Of a stretch of DNA of 64,000 bases, positions 34,237-42,992 are shown one piece after another. Below the pieces are notes generated by a model that saw only the letters and a program-made list of their open reading frames with translations, had not been told where the DNA came from and did no database searches. Position numbers and translations under genes: made by a program. The first letter of the stretch is position 1. Each line of letters begins with the position of its first letter. The DNA is taken from NCBI RefSeq assembly GCF_003025555.1, contig NZ_PYMH01000017.1, forward strand, positions 37,662 through 101,661, given 5' to 3'. The DNA is from Photobacterium lutimaris (GTDB lineage Bacteria > Pseudomonadota > Gammaproteobacteria > Enterobacterales > Vibrionaceae).

Positions 34237-35003
34237 TGACCATACTGATCACCCGCCCGGCACCGGAATGCCACCAGCTTACGCAGCAGCTGACCGCCGC
34301 GGGGATCAGCGCCATTGCCCAGCCCCTGCTGGAAATTCAGCCGGGGCAGCAACTTCAAGACCTACCTAACGCTCTCTCACACCTGAAAAATGGCGATTTT
34401 CTGATTGCCGTCAGTGTTCACGCCGTCAACCTAGCGCATAATTACATGATGTCGGTAGGTGCCAGCTGGCCAAAAAACGTGCATTATATAGCAGTCGGCC
34501 AGAAAACCGCCGCAGCGCTGCAGGATTATACAGGACAAGCCGTCCTGACCCCGCCCGAGCGTTGCGACAGTGAGGGGCTCTTGGCCTTACCGGTATTGTC
34601 TGAGGTCGCAGAGCGACGAGTGCTCATCTTGCGCGGCAATGGTGGGCGCGAGTTGATTTACCAGCGCCTGAGCCAAGGTGGAGCCGATGTCTCCTACTGC
34701 GAGACTTACCAGCGTAGCTGGTTACCGCTTGATGGCCCGGCCCTGAGCCGGAATTGGCAGCAGGCCAATGTTGACACCCTGGTCGTCACCAGCGGTGAGC
34801 AACTTGACCAGTTGGTCAAGCTCATACCAGACAGCGCTATGGCTTGGTTTCTTAACTGCCAGCTATTCGTACCAAGCCAGCGAATCGCCGATCAAGCTCT
34901 CGAGCTTGGTTTTCGTTTAATTTCGAATGTGGGAAGTGCGGCGAATGGCCCACTGTTCACGACCCTAAGCAAAATAGGCACAATGGGAAAATCGGATGAC
35001 TGA
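34236..35003 (+). CDS. hemD: Uroporphyrinogen-III synthase
   Basis: 255 residues of the poorly conserved HemD family, recognised by ILITRPAPE at the N-terminus, by TSGEQLDQLVKL in the C-terminal half and by position between hemC and hemX. It closes and isomerises hydroxymethylbilane to uroporphyrinogen III. Start and stop overlap both neighbours (hemC by 1 bp, hemX by 8 bp), so the operon is tightly coupled. Confidence 0.93.
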   Translation: MTILITRPAPECHQLTQQLTAAGISAIAQPLLEIQPGQQLQDLPNALSHLKNGDFLIAVSVHAVNLAHNYMMSVGASWPKNVHYIAVGQKTAAALQDYTGQAVLTPPERCDSEGLLALPVLSEVAERRVLILRGNGGRELIYQRLSQGGADVSYCETYQRSWLPLDGPALSRNWQQANVDTLVVTSGEQLDQLVKLIPDSAMAWFLNCQLFVPSQRIADQALELGFRLISNVGSAANGPLFTTLSKIGTMGKSDD

Positions 35004-36231
35004 TAAAAAAACCAATAATGAAAACCCTGCAGATAAGCAACAATCCGCAGCAAACAATACCAATAAGCAAGGACAAGCCAGTGCCAAGGCACAAGCGCCA
35101 AAGCCAGCCGCTGAGAAAAAGCCGACCCCTGAAAAACAGGTAAAAGCCGAACAGCCCGCCCAACCGGCTAGCGCAGCGCCAGCCCGCCAACCGAGCGAGA
35201 AACAAGGTGGCAGCAAAACCGGTGCGATCGCCATTGCCTTGGTCATCGCGCTCGGTGCCGGTCTTTATTACCACGGGCACCAACAGAGCGAAACCCAGAA
35301 CAGCCAAATGGCGGCTTTGCAGCAAGAAATCGCCCAGCTTCAATCCCAGCTCCAGTCATCTCTAAAAACGTCCCAGCAAGAAACCCTGAGCCAGGTCAAT
35401 ACCAGCCTGCAGCGCACCGAAACATCGCTTGAGCAGCAGGAAAAATCAATTACCGGCTTGCAGATGGCACTGTCAGAAATGAAAGGTCGCCGTCCGAACG
35501 ACTGGCTGCTGGCTGAGGCTGACTATCTGGTCAAAATGGCAGGCCGCAAACTGTGGCTAGAGCATGACACCGCCAGTGCAACGGTCTTGCTTGAATCTGC
35601 CGATCACCGTATTGCCGAGCTTAACGATCCAAGCCTAACTCCTATCCGCCAGGCGATGCATACCGATATTACCGCACTGAAAGCGGTCGCCCGTGTTGAC
35701 CGTGACGGTCTGGTGTTACGCCTTACTAGCCTACAGGAAGAAATTGGCAAGCTACCACTGGCCAACGCCATCCTGCCGGAAGCCGAAGCTGTCGAGACTA
35801 CCGAAGTATCTACCTCGGTCGACGATTGGAAGCAGAATATGATGACATCACTGAAGAACTTCAGTGATCACTTCATCACTTACCGCCAGCGTGACGGCAG
35901 TGTTATCCCTCTACTGACACCGAAGCAAGATTTCTACCTGCAGGAAAACATCAAATCCAAGCTAGAAACCGCGATCAAGTCGGTATACCGCGAGCAGGGC
36001 GATCTGTACACCACGTCACTGGTTATGGCCAAAGACTGGGCTGAGCAGTTCTATAATATGGACGATCCTGCCGTTCAGAGCTTCATCGCCACACTAGAGG
36101 CACTCGGCCAAGAAAATATCGAAGCCGACTACCCGAGCAAGCTGCAGTCGCAAGCACTGATCACCGATACCATCAGCGATCGTCTACGCCAGCAGGTGAA
36201 ACCGCTTAGCACAGAGGAGAACCCTGCATGA
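34996..36231 (+). CDS. hemX: HemX, inner-membrane protein of the hem operon
   Basis: 411 residues: a low-complexity Lys/Ala/Gln/Pro cytoplasmic N-terminus (1-75), one transmembrane helix (about 77-93, GAIAIALVIALGAGLYY), then a periplasmic coiled-coil (QSETQNSQMAALQQEIAQLQ...) and a folded domain. HemX accompanies hemD in many gammaproteobacteria; despite older annotation as uroporphyrinogen-III methyltransferase, this version has no such domain. Its function is not established. It overlaps hemD by 8 bp and hemY by 4 bp. Confidence 0.9.
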   Translation: MTDKKTNNENPADKQQSAANNTNKQGQASAKAQAPKPAAEKKPTPEKQVKAEQPAQPASAAPARQPSEKQGGSKTGAIAIALVIALGAGLYYHGHQQSETQNSQMAALQQEIAQLQSQLQSSLKTSQQETLSQVNTSLQRTETSLEQQEKSITGLQMALSEMKGRRPNDWLLAEADYLVKMAGRKLWLEHDTASATVLLESADHRIAELNDPSLTPIRQAMHTDITALKAVARVDRDGLVLRLTSLQEEIGKLPLANAILPEAEAVETTEVSTSVDDWKQNMMTSLKNFSDHFITYRQRDGSVIPLLTPKQDFYLQENIKSKLETAIKSVYREQGDLYTTSLVMAKDWAEQFYNMDDPAVQSFIATLEALGQENIEADYPSKLQSQALITDTISDRLRQQVKPLSTEENPA

Positions 36232-37415
36232 TCAAACTGCTATTGCTGGTCGCCGCACTGATTGCTGGCATCGTTGTCGGTCCGATGCTGGCCGGAAACC
36301 AAGGTTATGTGCTGATCTCTGCGGCCAACCAAACCGTGGAGATGAGCCTGACGACACTGATTATCCTGGTGGTCGTGCTGTTCGGTGCTTTTTTCCTGCT
36401 GGAGAATATCCTCAAGCGCCTGTTCTCATTGGGTAGCTCGACCCGCGGTTGGTTCTCGGGCCGCAAAACACGCAAAGCCCGCCTGCAGACGTCTGAAGGC
36501 CTGACCAAGGTGATCGAAGGTGACTGGAAGCAGGCTGAAAAGCTGGTCGTCAAGTCAGCCAAGCACAGTGACTCCCCGCTGCTGAACTACTTGGCAGCCG
36601 CCGAAGCCGCACAGGGCCAGGGCGATGCCAGCCAGCGTGACGAATACTTGAAATTAGCGGCCGAAATCGATGGCCAAAGCCTCGCAGTGGCGCTAACCAG
36701 AGCCAAACTTCAGTTCCGCCAGCAACAATTTGAACAGGCTGTTGCCACCCTTCAGGATATCAAACACGACCATAGCCGCAATCCCGTGCTGCTGACCCTA
36801 CTGAAAGACTGTTATGTTCGTTTGGAAGACTGGAAACCTTTGCTGGCCCTGCTTCCTCAGCTAGAGAAAGCCGGTGTGGTGGATACTGAAGAGGCCGCCC
36901 ACCTCGGAGCGAAAGCCGAATGCGGGATCATGCACCACATCGCCAAGCAGCAAGGCAGCGAAGGTCTGATGGGGCACTGGAACAGCCTGAACCGCAAGAC
37001 CAAACAGCGTCCAGATCTGATTGTGTGTTTTGTCAAGCTGATGAGTCAATATAACGCCGACAGCGAAGCCTATACCGTATTGCGTGACGCGCTGAAAAAG
37101 AACAATCACGAGTCGCTGATCAACCTTGTCCCGGCCCTGAAACTGGCCGACAACCACCCAGCGATTGTCCGCCTGCAGGATTTGCTGCGCTATGATAGCA
37201 GCAACCCGAGCACCCACAGTGCGCTGGGCCAATTGTTGATGCGTGATGGTAAGCTGGAAGAAGCCAAAGAGCATTTCGAGACGGCTATTGCCCTGCGCAG
37301 CGATGTCGCCGACTATGGCTACTTGGTTGAAGTCATGGAGAAGCTCGATGACAAGCAAGGCGCTGCCGAGATGTCACGACAAGCCCTGACACTGGCACTA
37401 CCGGCCAAGAGTTAA
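36228..37415 (+). CDS. hemY: HemY, TPR-containing inner-membrane protein
   Basis: 395 residues: two N-terminal transmembrane helices (about 3-23 and 43-65), then a helical TPR-like region (36-residue repeats such as PSTHSALGQLLMRDGKLEEAKEHFETAIAL). It is the last gene of the hemCDXY operon. This is the enterobacterial-type HemY, not protoporphyrinogen oxidase; its role in haem synthesis is indirect and debated, perhaps organising the pathway at the membrane. Confidence 0.92.
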   Translation: MIKLLLLVAALIAGIVVGPMLAGNQGYVLISAANQTVEMSLTTLIILVVVLFGAFFLLENILKRLFSLGSSTRGWFSGRKTRKARLQTSEGLTKVIEGDWKQAEKLVVKSAKHSDSPLLNYLAAAEAAQGQGDASQRDEYLKLAAEIDGQSLAVALTRAKLQFRQQQFEQAVATLQDIKHDHSRNPVLLTLLKDCYVRLEDWKPLLALLPQLEKAGVVDTEEAAHLGAKAECGIMHHIAKQQGSEGLMGHWNSLNRKTKQRPDLIVCFVKLMSQYNADSEAYTVLRDALKKNNHESLINLVPALKLADNHPAIVRLQDLLRYDSSNPSTHSALGQLLMRDGKLEEAKEHFETAIALRSDVADYGYLVEVMEKLDDKQGAAEMSRQALTLALPAKS

Positions 37416-37443
37416 CAAAACAACAACATAACATTTGGTAATT

Positions 37444-37470
37444 AAAAAGCACCCGAACGGGTGCTTTTTT
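37444..37470 (+). terminator. Terminator of the hemCDXY operon
   Basis: GCACCC-gaac-GGGTGC with A5 before and T6 after, 29 bp downstream of hemY. Confidence 0.9.
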
Positions 37471-37619
37471 ATGCTTAAAAGCAATAGATTATGTGTCTCA
37501 GCGCGAATAATTGTTTCTATTTGTTAACAGGCGTTTCAACCTATATCCATCCCATTGCTAGCATTTTGTAAACAGGTTTCAATAGGGGTTCATGTTGCTC
37601 AACAGATGGATACTTAACT

Positions 37620-37709
37620 ATGGATATGCTTCCTGCGTTAATCGTTTCTGGCATCATTGTCGCTGTGATCACTTGCCTGATGACAGCTGTACTGATCAAA
37701 GAATCATAA
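37620..37709 (+). CDS. Putative 29-residue membrane peptide
   Basis: An ATG frame of 29 codons, MDMLPALIVSGIIVAVITCL plus nine residues, a single transmembrane helix with a short charged tail (IKES). It stands alone between the hem operon terminator and its own strong terminator (37721-37748), which argues for a real gene. The ribosome-binding site is weak (AGATGGA, about 10 nt upstream). Single-helix peptides of this size are common in enteric bacteria as regulators of membrane complexes, and the size recalls YnhF-like peptides, but I do not recognise this one. Confidence 0.6.
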   Translation: MDMLPALIVSGIIVAVITCLMTAVLIKES

Positions 37710-37720
37710 TTGCCCAGAAC

Positions 37721-37748
37721 AAAAAAACCTCCGCCAGGAGGTTTTTTT
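37721..37748. terminator. Bidirectional terminator after the 29-aa gene
   Basis: AAACCTCC-gcca-GGAGGTTT flanked by runs of As and Ts. It serves the plus-strand peptide gene and the minus-strand gene at 37767-38249. Confidence 0.9.
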
Positions 37749-37766
37749 ATGTCCGTCTACTACTCG

Positions 37767-38249
37767 TTAAGCCGAAGCTTGCGCCTTCTCCATAGCCTTG
37801 TGGTAACGACGGGTCGCCTTGATAGCCTTCTTCAGCTGCTTGTTCTGCTTTTTCGCCAGTTTCTTGATTTTTTTCAGCTGCTTGGCTTTTTTCTTTGCCG
37901 CTTTACGGCTCGCAGTCACGGCCGGATGCGAAGCAATCACCGACGTTGGCGTATCCAACTCGGTAGCCAAAACAGGAGCCGGAGCCGGCGATAAGGGGGC
38001 CAGGTTGGTCAGTTCGGAGGCCGTTGCCGTCTTAACCGCCACCGCTTCAACCGCCGCCAGGTTAGGTTTGACCACATGGGCCATCTCTGCCGGGCGCTTC
38101 AGGGCGCTGGGCTTGCACAGGTAGCTTTTTTCCACGGCCACACGGGCACAGCTACTGCACATATAGTTCGCCGTACTGACCATCCGACTGATGGTTGAAA
38201 ACTGGGCCGCGATCTCAACCCGGCGGTATTTACATAACGACTTTGCCAT
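37767..38249 (-). CDS. Hypothetical protein with N-terminal cysteines and Lys-rich tail
   Basis: 160 residues, not recognised. The N-terminal part has four cysteines (6, 31, 34, 45; the CSSC pair at 31-34), which could form a small metal site. The middle (about 60-110) is Ala/Pro/Val-rich and low-complexity. The C-terminal 45 residues are an extremely basic helix (KKKAKQLKKIKKLAKKQNKQ...). Such a tail suggests nucleic-acid binding. It is a stand-alone gene with a terminator shared with the 29-aa peptide gene; the 82-bp gap to rsmJ upstream may hold its promoter. Function unknown. Confidence 0.7.
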   Translation of the reverse strand: MAKSLCKYRRVEIAAQFSTISRMVSTANYMCSSCARVAVEKSYLCKPSALKRPAEMAHVVKPNLAAVEAVAVKTATASELTNLAPLSPAPAPVLATELDTPTSVIASHPAVTASRKAAKKKAKQLKKIKKLAKKQNKQLKKAIKATRRYHKAMEKAQASA

Positions 38250-38331
38250 TGCCTTGTCTCCGGCAGCCCGACCAACTGTCAGGCCAAAGTAACTATTCTC
38301 ATTACAATATACCGCTGCTGACCGCCGGCGG

Positions 38332-39102
38332 CTACTTCATTGCTGCTTTCACATACACATCGAAACGGTTTTTCTTGGTCTCGATGGCTGTCGAAGGCTT
38401 TTTCCCTGCCAAAAACTCAGCATAATCCGGCCGCTTGACGACCACCCGCTTGGTGGCCAGTGCCAGAGCAGGAGCCAGCAAATCGTCAGCATCAAGATCG
38501 GCCCCCACCAAGGTCTGGAATACCCGCATTTCCTTTTTCACCAACGCCGACTTCTTTTTGTGTGGGTACATCGGGTCAAGATACACCACATCCGGTGCCT
38601 CAAAATCCGGATCGGCGGCAAGCACCTCCAGGGCGTTATGACTCGAGGCATGCAGCAGTGTCATTCGCTCGCTGATCCAGCCACCGATTTCGCTATCGGC
38701 TTTGGCGCGGGCCAAGCCGTCGTCCAGCAACGCAGCCACGACCGGATGGCGCTCCACCATTTGTACCTTGCAGCCAAGCGAGGCCAAGACAAACGCGTCT
38801 CGCCCCAGCCCTGCCGTGCCATCAACCACGGTCGGTGTCACGCCCCCCTTGAGGCCCACCGCCTTGGCAATTGCCTGGCCCCGGCCACCACCGAACTTAC
38901 GCCGGTGTGCCACAGCACCGCTCGCCAAATCGACATATACCGCCCCCAGCTTGGCCTCGTCAAGCTTTCGCAGCTCCAGCCGCTCGGCGGTCAATACCAA
39001 TGCAAACACGCTGTCTGGGTCATGGGATAGCCCCCAGCGTTCAGCCAGTTGATCAAGTTCATGTTGACGTTCAGGAAACTCAGAAATTAAGGCTAGTTGC
39101 AC
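38332..39102 (-). CDS. rsmJ: 16S rRNA (guanine-1516-N2)-methyltransferase RsmJ
   Basis: 256 residues from a GTG at 39102, chosen because CCGGAG lies 5 nt upstream and the protein then starts VQLALISE like its homologues; the longer frame to 39138 does not fit. Motifs include AHRRKFGGGRGQAIAKAVG, the SAM motif VVDGTAGLGRDAFVLASLG and VYLDPMYPHKKKSALVKKEMR. It methylates G1516 of 16S rRNA. It lies downstream of the GGDEF-EAL gene on the same strand, with 60 bp between them. Confidence 0.95.
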   Translation of the reverse strand: MQLALISEFPERQHELDQLAERWGLSHDPDSVFALVLTAERLELRKLDEAKLGAVYVDLASGAVAHRRKFGGGRGQAIAKAVGLKGGVTPTVVDGTAGLGRDAFVLASLGCKVQMVERHPVVAALLDDGLARAKADSEIGGWISERMTLLHASSHNALEVLAADPDFEAPDVVYLDPMYPHKKKSALVKKEMRVFQTLVGADLDADDLLAPALALATKRVVVKRPDYAEFLAGKKPSTAIETKKNRFDVYVKAAMK

Positions 39103-39162
39103 ACACACACTCCGGTAAATACAGCACCTGCCAGCCAAACACGGCAGGCATTAAGCCGCGGA

Positions 39163-42100
39163 TTATAACACCTCTTCCCGCTGGCTCAATTGAGCAACCA
39201 ACTGAGGTAACGGCTGTGGGCGGCCAAACAAATAGCCCTGGGCATAATCTACCCCCAGCTCACCGAGCCTAGTAAGAATGGCCTCGTTCTCGACAAATTC
39301 AGCCACCGTCTGCTTGCCCATCTTCTTGGCCAGTTCATTGATCGCCTTCACCATGGCAAAGTCGACTTCGTCATCAGCGATATCACGGACAAACATGCCG
39401 TCAATCTTGATAATATCAACTGGCATCTTTTTCAGGTAACCGAACGACGACAGTCCCGAGCCAAAGTCATCGAGCGAGATCCGACAACCGAGCTCCTTAA
39501 GCAAGGTGAATGAACGGATCGCCTCGCTCATATTGCCAATCGCCGCCGTTTCGGTAATTTCCAAACACAGTTTCTGCGCCGGCAGGGAGGATTGGCGGAT
39601 CTTGTCTTGCAAGAAGTGGACAAAGTCACGGTCACCGATTGACTGTCCCGACAGATTAATCGCGCACATATCCAATACCGCAACCGCATCCGGGTGCGCC
39701 TCCAGCCAATCAATCGCCGCATTCACCACATAGCGGTCAATACGGTGGGCCAGGTTGTAGCGCTCGGCAGCCGGCATAAACAACCCCGGAGAAATCATCT
39801 CGCCGTCATCATTACGGATCCGGACCAGGATTTCATAGTGGTGCCCCAGGCTGCTTGAGCTCAGTGGCGAAATTTGCTGGGCATAGAGATCCAGCCGCTG
39901 TTCGGACAGTGCCCGGCGGATCAGGCTGACACACTCCATTTCTAGCTCTCGCCGGCGCAGTTCCTCATCACCCGGATAATAGACATGCAGCCGGTTACGC
40001 CCTTCATCTTTGGCAGCGTAACACGCGGTATCGGCTTGGGCATGGACCTGCTGGGTCGATCCGGCTGTTTCGTCAATCATCCGCAAGCCAATCGACGCGC
40101 TGAAGCTGAACCGCGCAGTCTGCCAATAGAACTCACTCTCTTCGAGCAATAGTAATATCTCACGGCCAAAGGCCACCGCGTCGGCCAGTTGGCAGTCGGT
40201 CAGGATCACTGCAAACTCATCACCACCAAGCCTAGCCAAGACCGCCTGCACCGGGGTGATCTCCTTGAGCATCATCGCGACCTGCTTGAGGGCCTCATCA
40301 CCGGCTTCGTGGCCAGCAGTATCATTGATGATCTTGAACTGGTCCAAGTCAATATACAGCATAGCATGCTGGGCATGGTGCTCACGGGCTTCTGCCAGTG
40401 CTTGCTCCAGCGCCTGCTCGAAGTAGTTGCGATTGTACAGGTCGGTCAGGTAATCATGGCAGGCCTGGTAAGCGAGTTGCTCCTCCAGTGCGCGTGTCGA
40501 GGTAATATCTTCCCCCACGACCAGTAACTGGCGGTTTTGCGCCTGGCGGATAGTCTCGCGAATCCACACTGTGCGGCCATCGGCACAGCAATAGCGCAGC
40601 TTACGCCGCCACACCCGCTGACCGGCGTGATCCAGTGCCGAACTGATATAGCGTTGCGGTTCAGGTTCTCCCTCTTCATAGAAGCCAGTGACCTTGTGGC
40701 CGAGCAAATCTCGCTTGCCGTAGCCTAACAGATCGGCGGCAAACTGATTGACCGACTGGATCCGGGACTGGCGGTCTACTGTCAGCAGCATCACCGGCTG
40801 CTGCTCGTAGAGCAGACGGTAGCTAGCCTCACGTTCGCGCAGCTTTTCCTCCATCTGGTGACGGGCCGTGACATCGCGAGCTTCAAGCAACAGCTGGACT
40901 TCACCGCTCTCTCCGGCTGGCATCCGCTTGATCACCACGTCCAGCATCCGGCTACCATCCTCATGGCTTTGAATATCGATTTCCAACCGCACCGGTTGGC
41001 TGCACGCCTGAACCACTGCCCGGCTTAGCTTCAGCGCAGCCTCGGGACTCCAGCAAAACCAACGCCACAGCGGCCGGTCATACTTGACTACCGAGCGTCC
41101 AACCAGTTCATGCAAGGCCAGATTACCCGATACCAGCATTCCCGCCTTATCGAAGATCCCGATAAACTGGAAGCTTTGATCAAAAACCCCTTCGAACAGG
41201 GCGCGGCTCTGCTGCAGCCGCTGCTCACCTTTGCGCAACCGGCGGATCACCATCACCAGCAAAGCAATAACCCCCCCCATGACGCTCAGGGCAATAGTCA
41301 GCACCCGTATTTCATTCTGGTAGCGGTGGAACCAGCTTTGTGGCTGGTTGATGATCAAGGTTTCGTTGTTATCGATTTCTAACCCCCACCGAGTTACCTC
41401 GTGATAGTTGAAAATCTCCTTGCCGGTATTGCGAATAAACGTCGGAAAGCGGGTCACTTTGCCATCAAACAACTTAACCAGCATTTTGCCGATCTGCCGG
41501 CCTTTCTCGCTTCCCCCCAGCATCACGCCACCGACAACCCCGTGGTTGAGCATGTACTTATAAGAAGCATACACCGGCGCAGAGGCCCGAGCGGTTAACT
41601 GTTCGAGAAACTCGTCACTGTCCACATAACGGCCTTCGCTATCCTGAAAGTAGCTCAAATACAGAATCGCCGAGCGGGGTGGCAGTGCCTCACTTGCAGC
41701 CAGCACCGCCTCGGCATTTCCGTGCTGAATTCGGATCACTTCAAGGTTGAGGAAATTGACCGCCAGAAATTCCTTGATCTCTTTCCACAACGCCCGGCCA
41801 GTAACGGTATTATCGGCAAGCACATATATGCTTCGCAGTTCCGGCTGTACCGACAAGGCCAAATTGATATTGGCAGCCGCATCGGTCTGGTCGAGGATCC
41901 CAATAACATTTTTCAGTCGCTTGTGCTTGCGGGGGTGGTAGTCATTGATACCGGCTAATATAACCGGTGTCTCGCGCACCTCATCCGCCAATTGGTTGAG
42001 CAGCCACAGGGCATTGTCATCAATGGCGACAATGGCCCGGTAGTTCTCCTGGTTCAGCTTCGTGCGGTAAATATCCAACAGCTCATTGAGATATGACGGT

Positions 42101-42294
42101 GACTGGTAGCGCTTGCTATCCATATAGTTGACATGGAGCGATCCCCCCTGGGCACTCACCACTGACTCCAAACCAGCTTGAATACCATCTGTCCAGTGCA
42201 TTCCCTTGTGGTAAGAATGAATCACCAAGGTGTCGTGGGCCGATGCCTTGAGCGGTAACCCGCAGAGCAGAAAAAAAAGAACAATCAAGCGCAT
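39163..42294 (-). CDS. Transmembrane GGDEF-EAL protein with periplasmic ABC-type sensor domain
   Basis: 1043 residues: signal/anchor (1-19), periplasmic ABC-substrate-binding-like domain (about 20-325, LVIHSYHKGMHWTDGIQAGLE), one transmembrane helix (about 331-350), two PAS domains (about 365-480 and 490-600), GGDEF domain (about 605-770) with intact GGDEF at 690-694, and EAL domain (about 785-1040). The EAL signature reads EIL (Glu821 kept) and the DDFGTG motif reads DDFGSG (942-947). No RxxD inhibitory site precedes GGDEF. It could both make and degrade cyclic-di-GMP in response to a periplasmic ligand. The net activity cannot be told from sequence. Confidence 0.9.
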   Translation of the reverse strand: MRLIVLFFLLCGLPLKASAHDTLVIHSYHKGMHWTDGIQAGLESVVSAQGGSLHVNYMDSKRYQSPSYLNELLDIYRTKLNQENYRAIVAIDDNALWLLNQLADEVRETPVILAGINDYHPRKHKRLKNVIGILDQTDAAANINLALSVQPELRSIYVLADNTVTGRALWKEIKEFLAVNFLNLEVIRIQHGNAEAVLAASEALPPRSAILYLSYFQDSEGRYVDSDEFLEQLTARASAPVYASYKYMLNHGVVGGVMLGGSEKGRQIGKMLVKLFDGKVTRFPTFIRNTGKEIFNYHEVTRWGLEIDNNETLIINQPQSWFHRYQNEIRVLTIALSVMGGVIALLVMVIRRLRKGEQRLQQSRALFEGVFDQSFQFIGIFDKAGMLVSGNLALHELVGRSVVKYDRPLWRWFCWSPEAALKLSRAVVQACSQPVRLEIDIQSHEDGSRMLDVVIKRMPAGESGEVQLLLEARDVTARHQMEEKLREREASYRLLYEQQPVMLLTVDRQSRIQSVNQFAADLLGYGKRDLLGHKVTGFYEEGEPEPQRYISSALDHAGQRVWRRKLRYCCADGRTVWIRETIRQAQNRQLLVVGEDITSTRALEEQLAYQACHDYLTDLYNRNYFEQALEQALAEAREHHAQHAMLYIDLDQFKIINDTAGHEAGDEALKQVAMMLKEITPVQAVLARLGGDEFAVILTDCQLADAVAFGREILLLLEESEFYWQTARFSFSASIGLRMIDETAGSTQQVHAQADTACYAAKDEGRNRLHVYYPGDEELRRRELEMECVSLIRRALSEQRLDLYAQQISPLSSSSLGHHYEILVRIRNDDGEMISPGLFMPAAERYNLAHRIDRYVVNAAIDWLEAHPDAVAVLDMCAINLSGQSIGDRDFVHFLQDKIRQSSLPAQKLCLEITETAAIGNMSEAIRSFTLLKELGCRISLDDFGSGLSSFGYLKKMPVDIIKIDGMFVRDIADDEVDFAMVKAINELAKKMGKQTVAEFVENEAILTRLGELGVDYAQGYLFGRPQPLPQLVAQLSQREEVL

Positions 42295-42431
42295 AAGGGT
42301 CAGGGGTCCTGTCTATCAATTGCCCGGCCAGAAGCAGACCAAAGGATTATTTTTCAATATAATTTAGCAACATAGCGTGGCGACAGTATAAGATATGAAC
42401 AAGTACGTATAAACCAAGGATTGCTTCAATC

Positions 42432-42893
42432 ATGACCAGCCAGATTCGAATTGATGATCTCGATCGAGAAATTCTCAATACCCTGATGAACGACGCCCGT
42501 ACTCCCTATGCCGAAATGGCCAAGCGATTTAACGTCAGCCCGGCAACAGTCCATGTCCGGGTCGAGAAAATGCGTGCAGCTGAAATCATCACCGGCACCG
42601 AAGTGATCATCAACCCCAAACTGCTCGGCTATGACGTATGCTGCTTTATCGGTATCAACCTCAATGCCGCCCGGGATTATCACTCGGCGCTGACCAAGCT
42701 TAATCAACTCGACGAGGTCGTCGAGGCCTACTACACCACCGGGGCATACAATATCTTCGTCAAGCTAATGTGCAAATCGATAGAAGAACTGCAACACGTG
42801 CTGATCGACAAGCTGCAGGCCATCGACGAAGTCCAGTCGACCGAAACCCTGATCTCACTGCAAAATCCAATCAACCGCAACGTCCAACCCTAA
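42432..42893 (+). CDS. asnC: Lrp/AsnC family regulator, AsnC-like
   Basis: 153 residues: an N-terminal winged helix-turn-helix (DDLDREILNTLMNDARTPYAEMAKRFNVSPATVHVRVEKM) and a C-terminal RAM/AsnC ligand-binding domain (about 65-150). The sequence ITGTEVIINPKLLGYDVCCFIGINL matches AsnC, which responds to asparagine and activates asnA in E. coli. Here asnA is not next to it, so a role in asparagine metabolism is inferred from similarity only. It is divergent from the GGDEF-EAL gene and convergent to hemB. Confidence 0.85.
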   Translation: MTSQIRIDDLDREILNTLMNDARTPYAEMAKRFNVSPATVHVRVEKMRAAEIITGTEVIINPKLLGYDVCCFIGINLNAARDYHSALTKLNQLDEVVEAYYTTGAYNIFVKLMCKSIEELQHVLIDKLQAIDEVQSTETLISLQNPINRNVQP

Positions 42894-42913
42894 CCGTCTG
42901 CGATTGTCCCGCG

Positions 42914-42944
42914 TAAAAAAAGGCCTGCACGATTGTGCAGACCC
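42914..42944 (-). terminator. Terminator of hemB
   Basis: On the minus strand CTGCAC-aatc-GTGCAG with flanking pairs is followed by a run of seven Ts. Confidence 0.82.
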
Positions 42945-42992
42945 CATGATTTATCGCCAGTAAGTAAAGACTTACCTTGCTGCTTACACAGG

